From Bacillota bacterium (lineage in GTDB: Bacteria; Bacillota; Sulfobacillia; Sulfobacillales; Sulfobacillaceae): DNA of 61,545 bases. A program made the position numbers and the translations under genes. This document shows, in pieces, positions 1 to 8,763 of this stretch. Below the pieces are notes generated by a model that did no database searches, had not been told where the DNA came from, and was given only the letters and a program-made list of their open reading frames with translations. The DNA is taken from contig JAKADO010000007.1 in NCBI GenBank assembly GCA_021820485.1, forward strand, positions 1 through 61,545. Reading direction: 5' to 3'. How positions within the stretch are numbered: the first letter of the stretch is position 1; each line of letters begins with the position of its first letter.

Positions 1-453
1 TATGTGATCAATTTGGGCATAATCGCCGGGCTTATATTCAAGAACCACATCGTTGATAATGGCCCAAGCCTTTGGGAGGCGAGCCCATAATCGTAGTCCG
101 ACGGCGAATTCCCCGCGTGTCCCCTTCTGACCGTTGTGTTGCTGTTGCGCCCGAGCCATCGCAGTTGCGAGAGGCTTGAGGGCCCAATGAAGGAATTTGG
201 GAGTTTCGGCATCAACGCGCTTAAGGACACCTCGCTCCTTGGCTGCTTTCTTCTCATGGATTCGTTGTAAGAACGCGGACTTTTGTTCATTGGATTGGGC
301 AAAGACTCGGGCCACGAGCGCCACCTCTGATCCGTTCGATAGAGATCGTCGAGAATTATACCATGTGGCTAGAACACGGCGTGCGTCGGGGAGCCGTGGC
401 GGCGTAGCATAGACAATCGTCCCGGTAGCCAAAGAGCGTCTTGAAAACTCCAT
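1..453 (-). CDS. NERD-domain protein, C-terminus beyond window
   Basis: An open minus-strand frame runs from ATG at 453 off the left edge (151 codons visible). The segment around 60-130 reads GTRGEFAVGLRLWARLP, then NDVVL and AQIDHI. This matches the start of the NERD (nuclease-related) domain, in which a G-x-GE motif precedes a conserved QIDH core related to PD-(D/E)XK nucleases. The first ~85 residues are a basic, helical, unassigned region. The remaining catalytic part (E-x-K) lies outside the window. The gene diverges from the McrB-like gene at 880, so a defence or DNA-processing role is plausible. The fold call is good; the function is inferred. An in-frame TAG lies just upstream, at 490-492, and the ribosome site is weak. 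Confidence 0.7.
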   Translation of the reverse strand, partial: MEFSRRSLATGTIVYATPPRLPDARRVLATWYNSRRSLSNGSEVALVARVFAQSNEQKSAFLQRIHEKKAAKERGVLKRVDAETPKFLHWALKPLATAMARAQQQHNGQKGTRGEFAVGLRLWARLPKAWAIINDVVLEYKPGDYAQIDHI

Positions 454-879
454 TGCGACAAGGAGAGGACCTAATAGTTTTGCTACGCTCTAACGGTGGC
501 TATGTGGTTCCATTTCCTGTTCGGGAGGAAAATGGTATTCATGTCGAGAAATGACAAGACGACAAAATCGTACATTGGGTGGTGTATATACGGACCTAAC
601 TGGAACACCGTTGCACCGATAGAGGTGAGTCGGCCGGGTTATGATTCGTCCATTGCGTTAAAAAGTCGTCACCGATGAAAAGGGCGTGGACTTGACAATT
701 TTCAGGCTATTCCATAGAAGGCCGCAATCGCCCCAATCGATCACTCCATCAAATTGCATAGACGATATAACGGGGCAACGCGTCTCGCCATCCTGTCGAT
801 GGTAGTGCTCCTGCACAAGGGTTGAGGGGCGGAAACAGGATAATAGGTTGTTTACATTAGATGAGTTTGGTGGTGCAAC
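454..879. other. Divergent intergenic region, AT-richer than surroundings
   Basis: About 425 bp lie between two divergent genes. I see no convincing coding frame here. A TTGACA at 692-697 is followed after 16-17 bp by a weak ATAGAA/TAGAAG at 714-720, a possible promoter for the McrB-like gene. Base composition is visibly lower in GC than in the rest of the window, as often seen for acquired defence genes. Confidence 0.4.
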
Positions 880-2901
880 ATGGCGAATAGAAACGAAAAT
901 GCCGACGAGACGATTTTATACGAATTTGATCGCCTGTTTAACAGAAAATCGGCATCGTACATGATGGTAACAGTCCTCGCGTTGCTCAAAATGTATCCTC
1001 TGGACGCAACTATCGAAAGTCTCGTGCAGAGTATCCGAGAGTATTATCTGGGACGATCGCAACTCGCGATGCTCGTGGAGGCCGAGGGCCGCGAATTCGC
1101 TAATATTAATAAACGAAGTGATTCTGATGTGGCCAGAGTCTTGAGGGATATGCCTCTCAGGGCGTTAAAGGACCAAATTCAGGAAAACGCCTCGACAAGA
1201 AAATGGGGATTTGTCCATAAGGCACGTTTGACGGAATCGGTTAGAAAGAAGCTCCGCGACCTGGCGTACGATCATCTTCACGACTATTATAAAAAATTAG
1301 GTGCGCAACAACTGACGGCAAGAGCACTACATGGTTTGTCACGAGGATACGCTGTTTCTGCAACGGACGTGGCAGCGTTGTCTGGTCTAAACCAGATCAA
1401 AGGAATTCATCCCATATCTGGGAAGGAATCGCGAGCAGTCATTATCCTGTGTACGCTGCACGGGGAGAGTTACCCCAATGAATGGCTAAACGATGATGAA
1501 ACCGTCCTAAAGTACTATTGGGAAGGACATACGGATAACAAAACGGGTCAAAAATCCTTTAATCCCAATCTCTCTGCCAATCGCGCAGTGATGGATTCGA
1601 GAACCGAACAGTATCCCCTTTACGTTTTTACTCGCGAGCGGAGAAACACTTTATTTCATTACGCTGGTGAGTTTCTCTTTCATCAGTCATCTCAGGATGA
1701 GAATGGTTATTATTTTGAGTTGACCCGTGATGCGGCGGTGGGGGAACACTGGAGCTATGATGGCGAGGAGCCCACTGCCATGCCGATGGCTCATGAGGAG
1801 CGAGAAGAATACGGCTTGCGGCCTTTTGACCTCGATGAGGCCCATGCACGAATTGTACGGATGGGGTACCAAATTACGAAGAGCGACTTGCTCAACGTTC
1901 TGCTGTCCGTTGAAATACGTCCGTTTGCCATACTGTCAGGGCGATCGGGGACTGGGAAAACCACTTTAAGTCGCATTATCGCCATGCTGTTTGGTTGGGC
2001 ATATCATGTGGTTGCGGTGAGCCCAGCATGGGCAGACCCGGCTGATCTCATGGGATTTACCAGTCCATTGACCAATCAACGTGTGGCGGGGGCTCTCGAT
2101 CCCTTGCTGATGCCTTCAACGGGTGACCGAGCTCTATTGTGTTTGGACGAGTTCAACGTCGCTAAGGTAGAGCACTACTTTTCGGATTTCATTAGTGGCA
2201 TGGATAGCGGAAATGATGGAGATTTCTGGGGAACCTTTCCCAGCTTGAAGCGGTTATCCGAAGAGAGCCAGGAGTCATTAGCGTTACCCAAAGGGCTCGT
2301 CGTTGTTGCCACCATGAATTTTGACGACTCAGTCCAGTCAATCACGCCCCGCGTGCTCGACCGAGCTAACGTCATCGAATTTGACATCGAGTCCAGTGGA
2401 GACCTGGTAGTTAGTCAATCCCTTGATTGGCAATCGATGGGGGAGGAGCCGTTATTTCAATGGCCTTGGCAAGGCCGAGACCTTGATGATGATCCGATCA
2501 CGAAGGAGCTAATTCGTGGGCTGTGGGATGCGCTCAAGGGCTCGCGTGGTCAATTTGGTCATCGCGTGGCGCAAGAAATGTACCGCTATATATCGCTCGG
2601 TTTACCATTTGCTCACGTGTTGGAGCGAACACGGGAGGAACAACGCGACGTCTTGTTAGATCAGCAAATCATCCAACGCCTCTTGCCGAAGTTGCATGGG
2701 ACGGCCTCGAGTCGTGACATCGCCGCCCTATTTAGGTTATTGGAACGCCTTACGGATACTTCATCTGTTCCGGAGGATACCGCGAAGCGCGCGGCGCTGA
2801 TACAAGAAGCCCGTAATCAGGGACGCTACCCGAGAACCGTTCAAAAGATCGACCAACTCTTTAGCACCTACATTGAGGATGGCTATGCGTCCTTCTGGTG
2901 A
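880..2901 (+). CDS. McrB-like AAA+ GTPase
   Basis: The 673-residue protein is a motor subunit of an McrBC-type modification-dependent restriction system. A Walker A motif GRSGTGKTTLS lies near residues 353-363. It is followed by VSPAWADPADLMGF and by the Walker B-like LLCLDEFNVAKVEHYFSDF. The latter is the hallmark of the McrB subfamily, in which the motor is GTP-dependent and couples to the McrC nuclease. The N-terminal ~300 residues are unassigned and would carry target recognition. They do not obviously match the known methylcytosine-binding fold. The next gene starts 17 bp before this one ends, so the pair is translationally coupled. The ribosome site before the ATG is weak (GGTGG). Confidence in the family is high; the target is unknown. 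Confidence 0.85.
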   Translation: MANRNENADETILYEFDRLFNRKSASYMMVTVLALLKMYPLDATIESLVQSIREYYLGRSQLAMLVEAEGREFANINKRSDSDVARVLRDMPLRALKDQIQENASTRKWGFVHKARLTESVRKKLRDLAYDHLHDYYKKLGAQQLTARALHGLSRGYAVSATDVAALSGLNQIKGIHPISGKESRAVIILCTLHGESYPNEWLNDDETVLKYYWEGHTDNKTGQKSFNPNLSANRAVMDSRTEQYPLYVFTRERRNTLFHYAGEFLFHQSSQDENGYYFELTRDAAVGEHWSYDGEEPTAMPMAHEEREEYGLRPFDLDEAHARIVRMGYQITKSDLLNVLLSVEIRPFAILSGRSGTGKTTLSRIIAMLFGWAYHVVAVSPAWADPADLMGFTSPLTNQRVAGALDPLLMPSTGDRALLCLDEFNVAKVEHYFSDFISGMDSGNDGDFWGTFPSLKRLSEESQESLALPKGLVVVATMNFDDSVQSITPRVLDRANVIEFDIESSGDLVVSQSLDWQSMGEEPLFQWPWQGRDLDDDPITKELIRGLWDALKGSRGQFGHRVAQEMYRYISLGLPFAHVLERTREEQRDVLLDQQIIQRLLPKLHGTASSRDIAALFRLLERLTDTSSVPEDTAKRAALIQEARNQGRYPRTVQKIDQLFSTYIEDGYASFW

Positions 2902-4513
2902 AATTCTGCGCCTTGAAACCCCAAACGCGGTAGTGGTAATTTTGGGTCCCACGGTGAAGACCATTGGAGAATCAGAGGGGTCTGGGGTACGGATGCCGGT
3001 ATATTCCATGGGGGACGCGACCATCTATTCACCGGAAGGGCAAGCCCTATATGACGACGTGACATATCAACTTCAAATAAGCGCTAGGAAGCGTGTTGAG
3101 GTTACTCTAGGACACCGTCCGCTCCGTCTCCATTGGGCGTCTCACGGTTCCCTTCAGGTCGCCACCAGCCCGTTAACATTTCGTCAGGTCGGGTGGGCTG
3201 AGCTTCTCGTCGAAGATGACGGAGCGCGTATCCAAGTTCTTTCACGCAAGATGGATTATGACACCGACTATCAGGCCATGGTTTACGATCTGGAAAATCA
3301 AGTGCGTGGGCTTACAGCTCGCCTTGTTAGCCATCTGCTGAATCCGATGGATGTGTCCAACGACTCTTTGGACCTGTGGAGCTATTGGCTAGCGCTTCTT
3401 GAAAAGCTCTGGGAGGATCTCGCCGGCGACATTGGTTATGCGTGGCGCACGTTACCACCGCATCTACGAGCAGAGGATCAGGTGACACGTATTGAGCGCC
3501 TCAAGAAACCGCAAGGGCGTGATGTGCGTGCGTTTGCCCGTGGGAATCCAAGGTTCTCTGCTACCGTTCTTCGATGGGAATCCGTCACACCGGAACGACT
3601 TTACCTTTTGCAATTGCTACAAGATGTACACCGGCGCCTCAGACGTATTGAAGCGAGTGCACCGGAGGTCGCGGGGAACCGCCGCCTTGCCGCAATCACA
3701 CAATCGTCCTCATGGCTTCTTCGGACGCTCTCTGCCGCGGTTGAGATGGAGCGAGTGGTGGGTTCCCCCATCATTCCGGTGTCGCCGCTGGCCCAGTCCC
3801 ATCCTGCCATGCGACGTGTAGTGCGATGGCATCGGTTGCTTAAACGAGGGTTATTTCCCGATGGGGACAGCTATTTTGTCGGTCCCAAAGATATTAGCCA
3901 ATTGTATGAGTACTGGTGCTATCTCACGATTGTCCGAATGGTGGTGGAGGAGTCGGGTGGGGATTTGACAGTAAAACCGACGACCTCAGTGCACCCTCAA
4001 GATATTTCTCTTGGTGGTGGCAAGGACTCTGCCGCGCGTGTAGAGCTCCGCGATGGGAACACCATCAACATCATGTATCAGCGCCTTTTTAGTGGCCTAC
4101 CAACGGTGGCTCAACAGCCCGACCATGTGGTGCAGATCGAAGGAATGGGATCCGTGGTCATTTTTGACGCAAAATATCGATTTGAGCTAGATGATGGTAA
4201 TTTCAAGCACTACGGAGAAGGACTGCCCATTCCCCCTGTCAGCACAATTAATAGCATGCATCAATACCATGATGCCATCGTCCTATCGCGAGCGCCGTTT
4301 ACGCGTTTAGTTGACCGAGCGATTGTCCTCTTCCCATTGCCGCGCGAGCATATCGAACAGTGGGAAGAGCATCGTTTCTATCGTAGTATTAACGCTGTGG
4401 GCGTGGGGGCGATACCGCTCGTACCCGGCGGATCGGATAAGTACCTAAGGGCGGAAATCCAGCGATATCTGACGGAGAATGCCATCAGCAAGCAAGAAAG
4501 TGATGTCGACTAG
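2885..4513 (+). CDS. McrC-like nuclease, DUF2357 / PD-(D/E)XK
   Basis: This is the partner of the McrB-like ATPase. The C-terminal half contains VVIFDAKYRFELDDG around residues 422-436, a PD-(D/E)XK nuclease core (D-x-K). It is preceded by the helical region PKDISQLYEYWCYLTIVRM, typical of DUF2357/PDDEXK_7 proteins found next to McrB. The N-terminal part should be the DUF2357 adaptor that contacts the motor ring. I chose ATG 2885 because GAGG at 2875-2878 sits six bases upstream; TTG 2873 and ATG 2879 are alternatives. The protein has 542 residues and overlaps the end of the upstream gene. Cleavage of foreign, possibly modified, DNA is inferred from family and context. Confidence 0.8.
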   Translation: MRPSGEILRLETPNAVVVILGPTVKTIGESEGSGVRMPVYSMGDATIYSPEGQALYDDVTYQLQISARKRVEVTLGHRPLRLHWASHGSLQVATSPLTFRQVGWAELLVEDDGARIQVLSRKMDYDTDYQAMVYDLENQVRGLTARLVSHLLNPMDVSNDSLDLWSYWLALLEKLWEDLAGDIGYAWRTLPPHLRAEDQVTRIERLKKPQGRDVRAFARGNPRFSATVLRWESVTPERLYLLQLLQDVHRRLRRIEASAPEVAGNRRLAAITQSSSWLLRTLSAAVEMERVVGSPIIPVSPLAQSHPAMRRVVRWHRLLKRGLFPDGDSYFVGPKDISQLYEYWCYLTIVRMVVEESGGDLTVKPTTSVHPQDISLGGGKDSAARVELRDGNTINIMYQRLFSGLPTVAQQPDHVVQIEGMGSVVIFDAKYRFELDDGNFKHYGEGLPIPPVSTINSMHQYHDAIVLSRAPFTRLVDRAIVLFPLPREHIEQWEEHRFYRSINAVGVGAIPLVPGGSDKYLRAEIQRYLTENAISKQESDVD

Positions 4514-4691
4514 GACGATGTCGGGATAAGGAACGTTTGCTGTGATCGCATGCGAAGCAGTTGCGGCTCCACACTTTACCGATATCTGTCGCCATTCTAG
4601 GTGCTGAAATGCTAGCGTTGGGTCAACGGTTACCATGAAATTTTGAGGGTGGATTGGCGTGATTCACCAATTGATAAAGGCTTCATTTCGG

Positions 4692-4721
4692 TTGACAGCA
4701 TCGCGCCTCAGCAGGTAAAAT
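4692..4721 (+). promoter_or_regulatory. Sigma-A promoter of the tRNA operon
   Basis: TTGACA (4692-4697), an 18-bp spacer, then TAAAAT (4716-4721), 50 bp upstream of the first tRNA. It is nearly identical to the promoter before rpmG at 15775-15803. Confidence 0.8.
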
Positions 4722-4770
4722 AGCAGAGCGGTTGATGCTTCCGGCATGAATCGACCCAATTAAATAGCAT

Positions 4771-4856
4771 GGATGGGTGCCCGAGTGGCTAAAGGGGGCG
4801 GTCTGTAAAACCGCTGGCTAGCGCCTACGTTGGTTCGAATCCAACCCCATCCACCA
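4771..4856 (+). tRNA. tRNA-Tyr (GTA)
   Basis: The acceptor stem GGATGGG pairs with CCCATCC. The anticodon loop CTGTAAA carries GTA at 4805-4807. A long variable arm, expected for bacterial tRNA-Tyr, follows, then the T arm with GGTTCGAATCC. The CCA end is encoded (4854-4856). It is the first of three tightly packed tRNAs. Confidence 0.95.
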
Positions 4857-4862
4857 GAATAT

Positions 4863-4942
<80 letters not shown>

Positions 4943-4943
4943 C

Positions 4944-5019
<76 letters not shown>

Positions 5020-5033
5020 TTTTTATTTTGCGC

Positions 5034-5399
5034 CTAAGACACGCCAAGTAAATAGTAAAAGATTGCCACTCCAAGAAGTCCTAGGATAATGGCCAGCACC
5101 ATGGGCATCGGGGACCGTGGCATCACACGATTTTCAAAAATTAGCCTCCGGGTGATATGAAAATGCAACGCTGCGATGCCAATCACGACGACGCCGGCAC
5201 CCACCCAGGCCAATCCTAAAAAGGACTCATTGATGAAACGATGCCGCGACGTGACATGGACAATGTGAAGATGAAGAAACAAGCCAAACTTGGACACGAC
5301 AAAACCGAAAGCCATCAACGAAACGCCGGTGCGGAGCCACGACAGGAAGGTACGCTCGTTGGCAAGGATGGTGCGGGGATCGGGCTTGTTGTTGGCCAT
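5034..5399 (-). CDS. DUF202 family inner-membrane protein
   Basis: The 121-residue protein begins MANNKPDPRTILANERTFL and continues SWLRTGVSLMAFGF. The L-A-N-E-R-T-x-L-x-W-x-R motif is the signature of DUF202 (YidH-like) proteins. Three hydrophobic segments follow. ATG 5399 was chosen because AGGGAG lies upstream and the motif starts nine residues in; longer frames upstream have no ribosome site. The biochemical role of the family is not established. The gene is convergent with the tRNA operon and divergent from the methyltransferase at 5448. Confidence 0.85.
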   Translation of the reverse strand: MANNKPDPRTILANERTFLSWLRTGVSLMAFGFVVSKFGLFLHLHIVHVTSRHRFINESFLGLAWVGAGVVVIGIAALHFHITRRLIFENRVMPRSPMPMVLAIILGLLGVAIFYYLLGVS

Positions 5400-5447
5400 G
5401 AACAGTCGCTCCCTTCGGAGATAGCATTTCCTCTCGTAACGCCGAAA

Positions 5448-6275
5448 TTGCATGTGGCGCGCGGAAACGTATTGGACCAAATCCACTGGCTACACGACCA
5501 CCAGTTCCCTCATAAATTCCGACTCATATATTGCGATCCGCCGTTTTATTCCAAACGAGACTATGGCGCCTTTTCAGACCAGTGGAGTTCCCTGGAGACG
5601 TATCTTGAGGAGATGCGGCGATGGATTGAAGCGTTCTATCCATGGGTCGATGATCATGGGTTTTTTGTACTGCACTGCGACTATCATGCCTCTCACTACT
5701 TGAAAGTTATGGCGGACCGTATTTTCGGCTACGACAATTTTCGCAATGAGTGGATCTGGCACTATAGCGGCCGGCGTCAACCGGCGAGCCTTCGCGTTAA
5801 TAGCAAACACGACGTGCTGCTAGTGTGGGCCAAGTCCTCTGAAGCGCGATTCACGCCAGTCTTTGAAGCGTGGGACCGCGACCGTTATATCACGATGAAA
5901 CGGCAAAAAGTACACCGGGATGAAGATGGGCGGGAATGGATTTGGGGGCACCAAGGGAAGGGCAAATCCCACGCTTATCGCATCTACCTGGATGAACACA
6001 TTGAACGTGGCCGAGCTATTGACACAGTCTGGGATATCCCTATCATCAACACCTCAGCCAAAGAACGGGTGGGCTATCCCACCCAAAAACCCGTTGCTCT
6101 TCTTAACAGAGTCATTGAGCTAACAACACAGCCTGGCGACTGGGTGGCAGATTTTGCAGCGGGTTCAGGCACCACCGGTGTGGCTGCTGGGGAACTAGGA
6201 CGGGCATGCTGGCTTGGGGACGTGAATGGAGAGGCTATTGAGAGCATGTTGCAACGTTTATCGGTGAGCGAATGA
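5448..6275 (+). CDS. Adenine-specific DNA methyltransferase, beta class
   Basis: The protein transfers a methyl group from SAM to an exocyclic amino group in DNA. Motif IV, DPPF, lies near the N-terminus (IYCDPPFYSKRDYG). Motif I, DFAAGSGTT, lies near the C-terminus, so the order IV...I places it in the beta class. GYPTQKPVALLNRVI before motif I is typical of type III-like and CcrM-like N6-adenine enzymes. The start is uncertain. The open frame extends back to 5241, but that part is antisense to DUF202 and looks non-coding. TTG 5448, giving 275 residues, leaves a normal N-terminus just before the catalytic motif. No restriction gene is adjacent, so it may be an orphan regulator-type enzyme or half of a remnant system beside the tRNA genes. 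Confidence 0.85.
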   Translation: MHVARGNVLDQIHWLHDHQFPHKFRLIYCDPPFYSKRDYGAFSDQWSSLETYLEEMRRWIEAFYPWVDDHGFFVLHCDYHASHYLKVMADRIFGYDNFRNEWIWHYSGRRQPASLRVNSKHDVLLVWAKSSEARFTPVFEAWDRDRYITMKRQKVHRDEDGREWIWGHQGKGKSHAYRIYLDEHIERGRAIDTVWDIPIINTSAKERVGYPTQKPVALLNRVIELTTQPGDWVADFAAGSGTTGVAAGELGRACWLGDVNGEAIESMLQRLSVSE

Positions 6276-6360
6276 CTTCTAATCTTCTGCTCACTCATCA
6301 TGCTCGGCAAGCTGCTGCATGACCGAAGGCCGTCCCACTTACCTCTTATTTGATTGGTGG

Positions 6361-7545
6361 TTAGCGGGCGTTTCCGAAACCCGCCGAGGTACTCCGCCAC
6401 GCTGCCATGATGCTTGACTGGAAAACCTGCGCCAGCGCCGTGTCATTCTGCGGAATGGTCCATGAAATGCTGATGTTGCCCATCCCACCATTGGGCCATA
6501 CCAAGGTTTCGCCTCCGGTCACCATCCCGTTCTTTTGGGACTGTGCAAATGTGATATGGTCATTTATCCAATTGACTTGCCGGTAGGGTCCTGCCACTGG
6601 CGTATCCGGGCTATCCATCATGCCGATGCTGCCATTCGGTTCCCAGCAGCCAGTGCATCTGTTGACCTGTACGGTAATCTCCACCGCAGGCTTCGTGGGA
6701 TCCTTGGCGGTCATCAAATACGAACTTCCGCCGGGGTTATCGGTGGACGCGATCCAGTTGTCCGGAATCGCCACGATGGGGTCACGTCCGGTAATGCCGG
6801 TCAACCACCGATACCCTGTGGGAAGGCTGAGGGACGGCATGGTGGGAATCGCTGAGAAGGGGACCACGGTGGGACCAACCGCGATGCCGTGTGACACAAT
6901 GGTCATCGATTGGCCTGAAGCCTGCGACGGCAGGGGGACTGTCGAGAGCGTTTCCCCCGGGAGAGTGGCCACAACCAACGATTGATGGGACTGGTAGGCG
7001 AGGAATCCGTCTTCGACAAGGGCGCTCCCGGTGATGGGATTGGCGATGGTATGCACCGTGCCGCTTTGGGTGTTGACGATAAATAGCACGGCAATTCCAT
7101 GGGCTGTTTCTTCGAATACGGCATCGGGGCCGGTGTCACCCAAGATGCTGAAAGTGGCGTTCTTTTGGGGCAGGTGTTTGATGAGCCGCGCATCCTTCCA
7201 TAGGCTACCGCCCCCGGCATGCCAGGGAGTGAGCCACACGTTCCAACCGGTGAGAGGCTTTTCGTGAACTCCCCAAAATCCGGGTGGCGTCATCCATACG
7301 GCGCCTTCTGGCATGTCCACGAGCTGCGCCATCGGACCGTTGCCGCTGACATAGGACTGCGGCACGCTCAAATGATATAACCCGACCCCGGCCACCTGAA
7401 ACGTGGTCAAGTTGTAGTCGACAGTGGGGTATGTGGCTTGGTGGTGATGGCAAGGATCCGAAGCCGAAACGGTCGGCGATGTATTGCCGCATCCTGCGAT
7501 TGACACAGCAATGGGGGCGAGTCCAAGCCACTTCCATGAAAACAT
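6361..7545 (-). CDS. Predicted secreted lipoprotein, unknown function
   Basis: The 394-residue product starts MFSWKWLGLAPIAVSIAGC, a lipoprotein signal peptide whose lipobox ends at Cys19. A serine/threonine- and His-rich linker follows (SDPCHHHQ). The rest is beta-rich and rich in Trp, Pro and Gly, suggesting an extracellular beta-sandwich or propeller. A CTGC-type pair (RCTGCWEP) sits in the C-terminal third. ATG 7545 was chosen because GGAGG lies eight bases upstream. I do not recognise a family. The gene is convergent with the methyltransferase and is followed 5' by ~200 bp before the LysR gene. Confidence 0.7.
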   Translation of the reverse strand: MFSWKWLGLAPIAVSIAGCGNTSPTVSASDPCHHHQATYPTVDYNLTTFQVAGVGLYHLSVPQSYVSGNGPMAQLVDMPEGAVWMTPPGFWGVHEKPLTGWNVWLTPWHAGGGSLWKDARLIKHLPQKNATFSILGDTGPDAVFEETAHGIAVLFIVNTQSGTVHTIANPITGSALVEDGFLAYQSHQSLVVATLPGETLSTVPLPSQASGQSMTIVSHGIAVGPTVVPFSAIPTMPSLSLPTGYRWLTGITGRDPIVAIPDNWIASTDNPGGSSYLMTAKDPTKPAVEITVQVNRCTGCWEPNGSIGMMDSPDTPVAGPYRQVNWINDHITFAQSQKNGMVTGGETLVWPNGGMGNISISWTIPQNDTALAQVFQSSIMAAWRSTSAGFGNAR

Positions 7546-7751
7546 CCTGATGGCCTCCGTAGACATCCGTGCTGGCGCATCATCGCGTCACAGACCAAAC
7601 GTCGGTGTCTGAAAAAGGTTACTCCAAGGGAAGAGACGCCTTTGGTGGCTAGCACCGGTGTCACGGAACAGTCTTGGGACCAAAGAATTCTCTCTATGAG
7701 GGGGATGTAAGCTGCCGCGTGACCTCTGCCATGTCTTTCGGACCTTAGGCT

Positions 7752-8651
7752 CTAGGCGCGGCTGGCTTTGCCTTCCGTTGCGGAGGGTTGCAGGGAATCC
7801 CGTGTCACGTCGACAAAGGCTTGGAGAGCCGGAGAAAACCACTTGTCTTTATGCCAGCACATCTGCGTGGCCACCGGAAAGTCAGGACCGGACCACGGAA
7901 GTGCGGCGAGAAGACCTTGGCGGAGTTCCTCCTTGACGGCCATCCGTGGTAAAAGAGTCACGCCAAGTCCGGCGATGACACACTGCTTAATCGCTTCGAT
8001 GCTGGCAAACTCGACTTTGGGACTGCGGAGTCCCGCCGTTTCCAAGGCGAATTCGAACATGGTGCGATAGCTGCACCGGGCTTCTGTGACAATCGTGGTT
8101 TCGCCGTCAAGGTCGCCCGGTTGCACGGCAAGGCTTCCCACCAAGGGGTTGCCCGGGTGCGTGACCACCAGCATGGGTTCTTCGCGCAGCGCCTCGAACA
8201 CGAGACCGGCGTCATGCCGGATTTCCTCGAGGGTAAAGGCGAGATCCAGCTCACCTCGCAGCACCTGCCGGCCGCAAATGCCGGTCCGAAACGCAAGGTC
8301 AACACCCGGGCATTGGGAGCGGAATGCAGCCACGACCGGAGCTAGCCCATAGGTGCCTAAGCTTTCCACGACTCCGATGGTTAAGGTGCCGCTGGGGACG
8401 GAGAGGGCGGATTGTGCCTCTGCGGCCAGCCGCAGGATTTGATCAGCATAGACCAAGAGCCGTTCGCCCGCCGAGGTCAACCGGATGCGCTTTCCCAACC
8501 GCTCGAAGAGATGCACCCCGAGCTCTTGCTCCAGTTGCTGAATCTGGGCGGTAACACTGGACTGCGCGTAGTTCAGCCGTTCGGGGGTGCGGGAAAAGCT
8601 CAATTCGTCGGCCAGCGCATGAAACGTTTGCAGAGTCTTAATCTCCATCAT
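7752..8651 (-). CDS. LysR-family transcriptional regulator
   Basis: A 299-residue LysR-type regulator. The winged HTH occupies residues 1-60 (SFSRTPERLNYAQSSVTAQI followed by QQLEQELGVHLFERL). A periplasmic-binding-like effector domain follows (residues ~90-290). ATG 8651 has AGGAGG six bases upstream. The gene is divergent from an APC amino-acid permease, the usual arrangement in which the regulator controls the permease. A palindrome in the shared spacer is a likely operator. The effector is unknown, possibly an amino acid or amine carried by the permease. Confidence 0.9.
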   Translation of the reverse strand: MMEIKTLQTFHALADELSFSRTPERLNYAQSSVTAQIQQLEQELGVHLFERLGKRIRLTSAGERLLVYADQILRLAAEAQSALSVPSGTLTIGVVESLGTYGLAPVVAAFRSQCPGVDLAFRTGICGRQVLRGELDLAFTLEEIRHDAGLVFEALREEPMLVVTHPGNPLVGSLAVQPGDLDGETTIVTEARCSYRTMFEFALETAGLRSPKVEFASIEAIKQCVIAGLGVTLLPRMAVKEELRQGLLAALPWSGPDFPVATQMCWHKDKWFSPALQAFVDVTRDSLQPSATEGKASRA

Positions 8652-8672
8652 GCTAGCCTCCTATCGGTCCCG

Positions 8673-8689
8673 CCGATGCTCCGCATCGG
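8673..8689. promoter_or_regulatory. Candidate LysR operator palindrome
   Basis: CCGATGC-TCC-GCATCGG is a 7-bp perfect inverted repeat in the 112-bp divergent spacer between the LysR gene and the permease. It is placed where a LysR regulator would control both. Binding is inferred from position and symmetry only. Confidence 0.5.
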
Positions 8690-8763
8690 GAATGTTGTGT
8701 GACAAGATACTAACACCCGTGTACGCTCAGAGGGATGACATTTTGTGGGGGAGAATGGTGCCC

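Noticed and set aside
5241-5447. N-terminal extension of the methyltransferase
   Set aside because: It is antisense to the DUF202 coding region, Lys/Arg/Gln-rich without structure, and lacks a ribosome site. The family core starts just after 5448.
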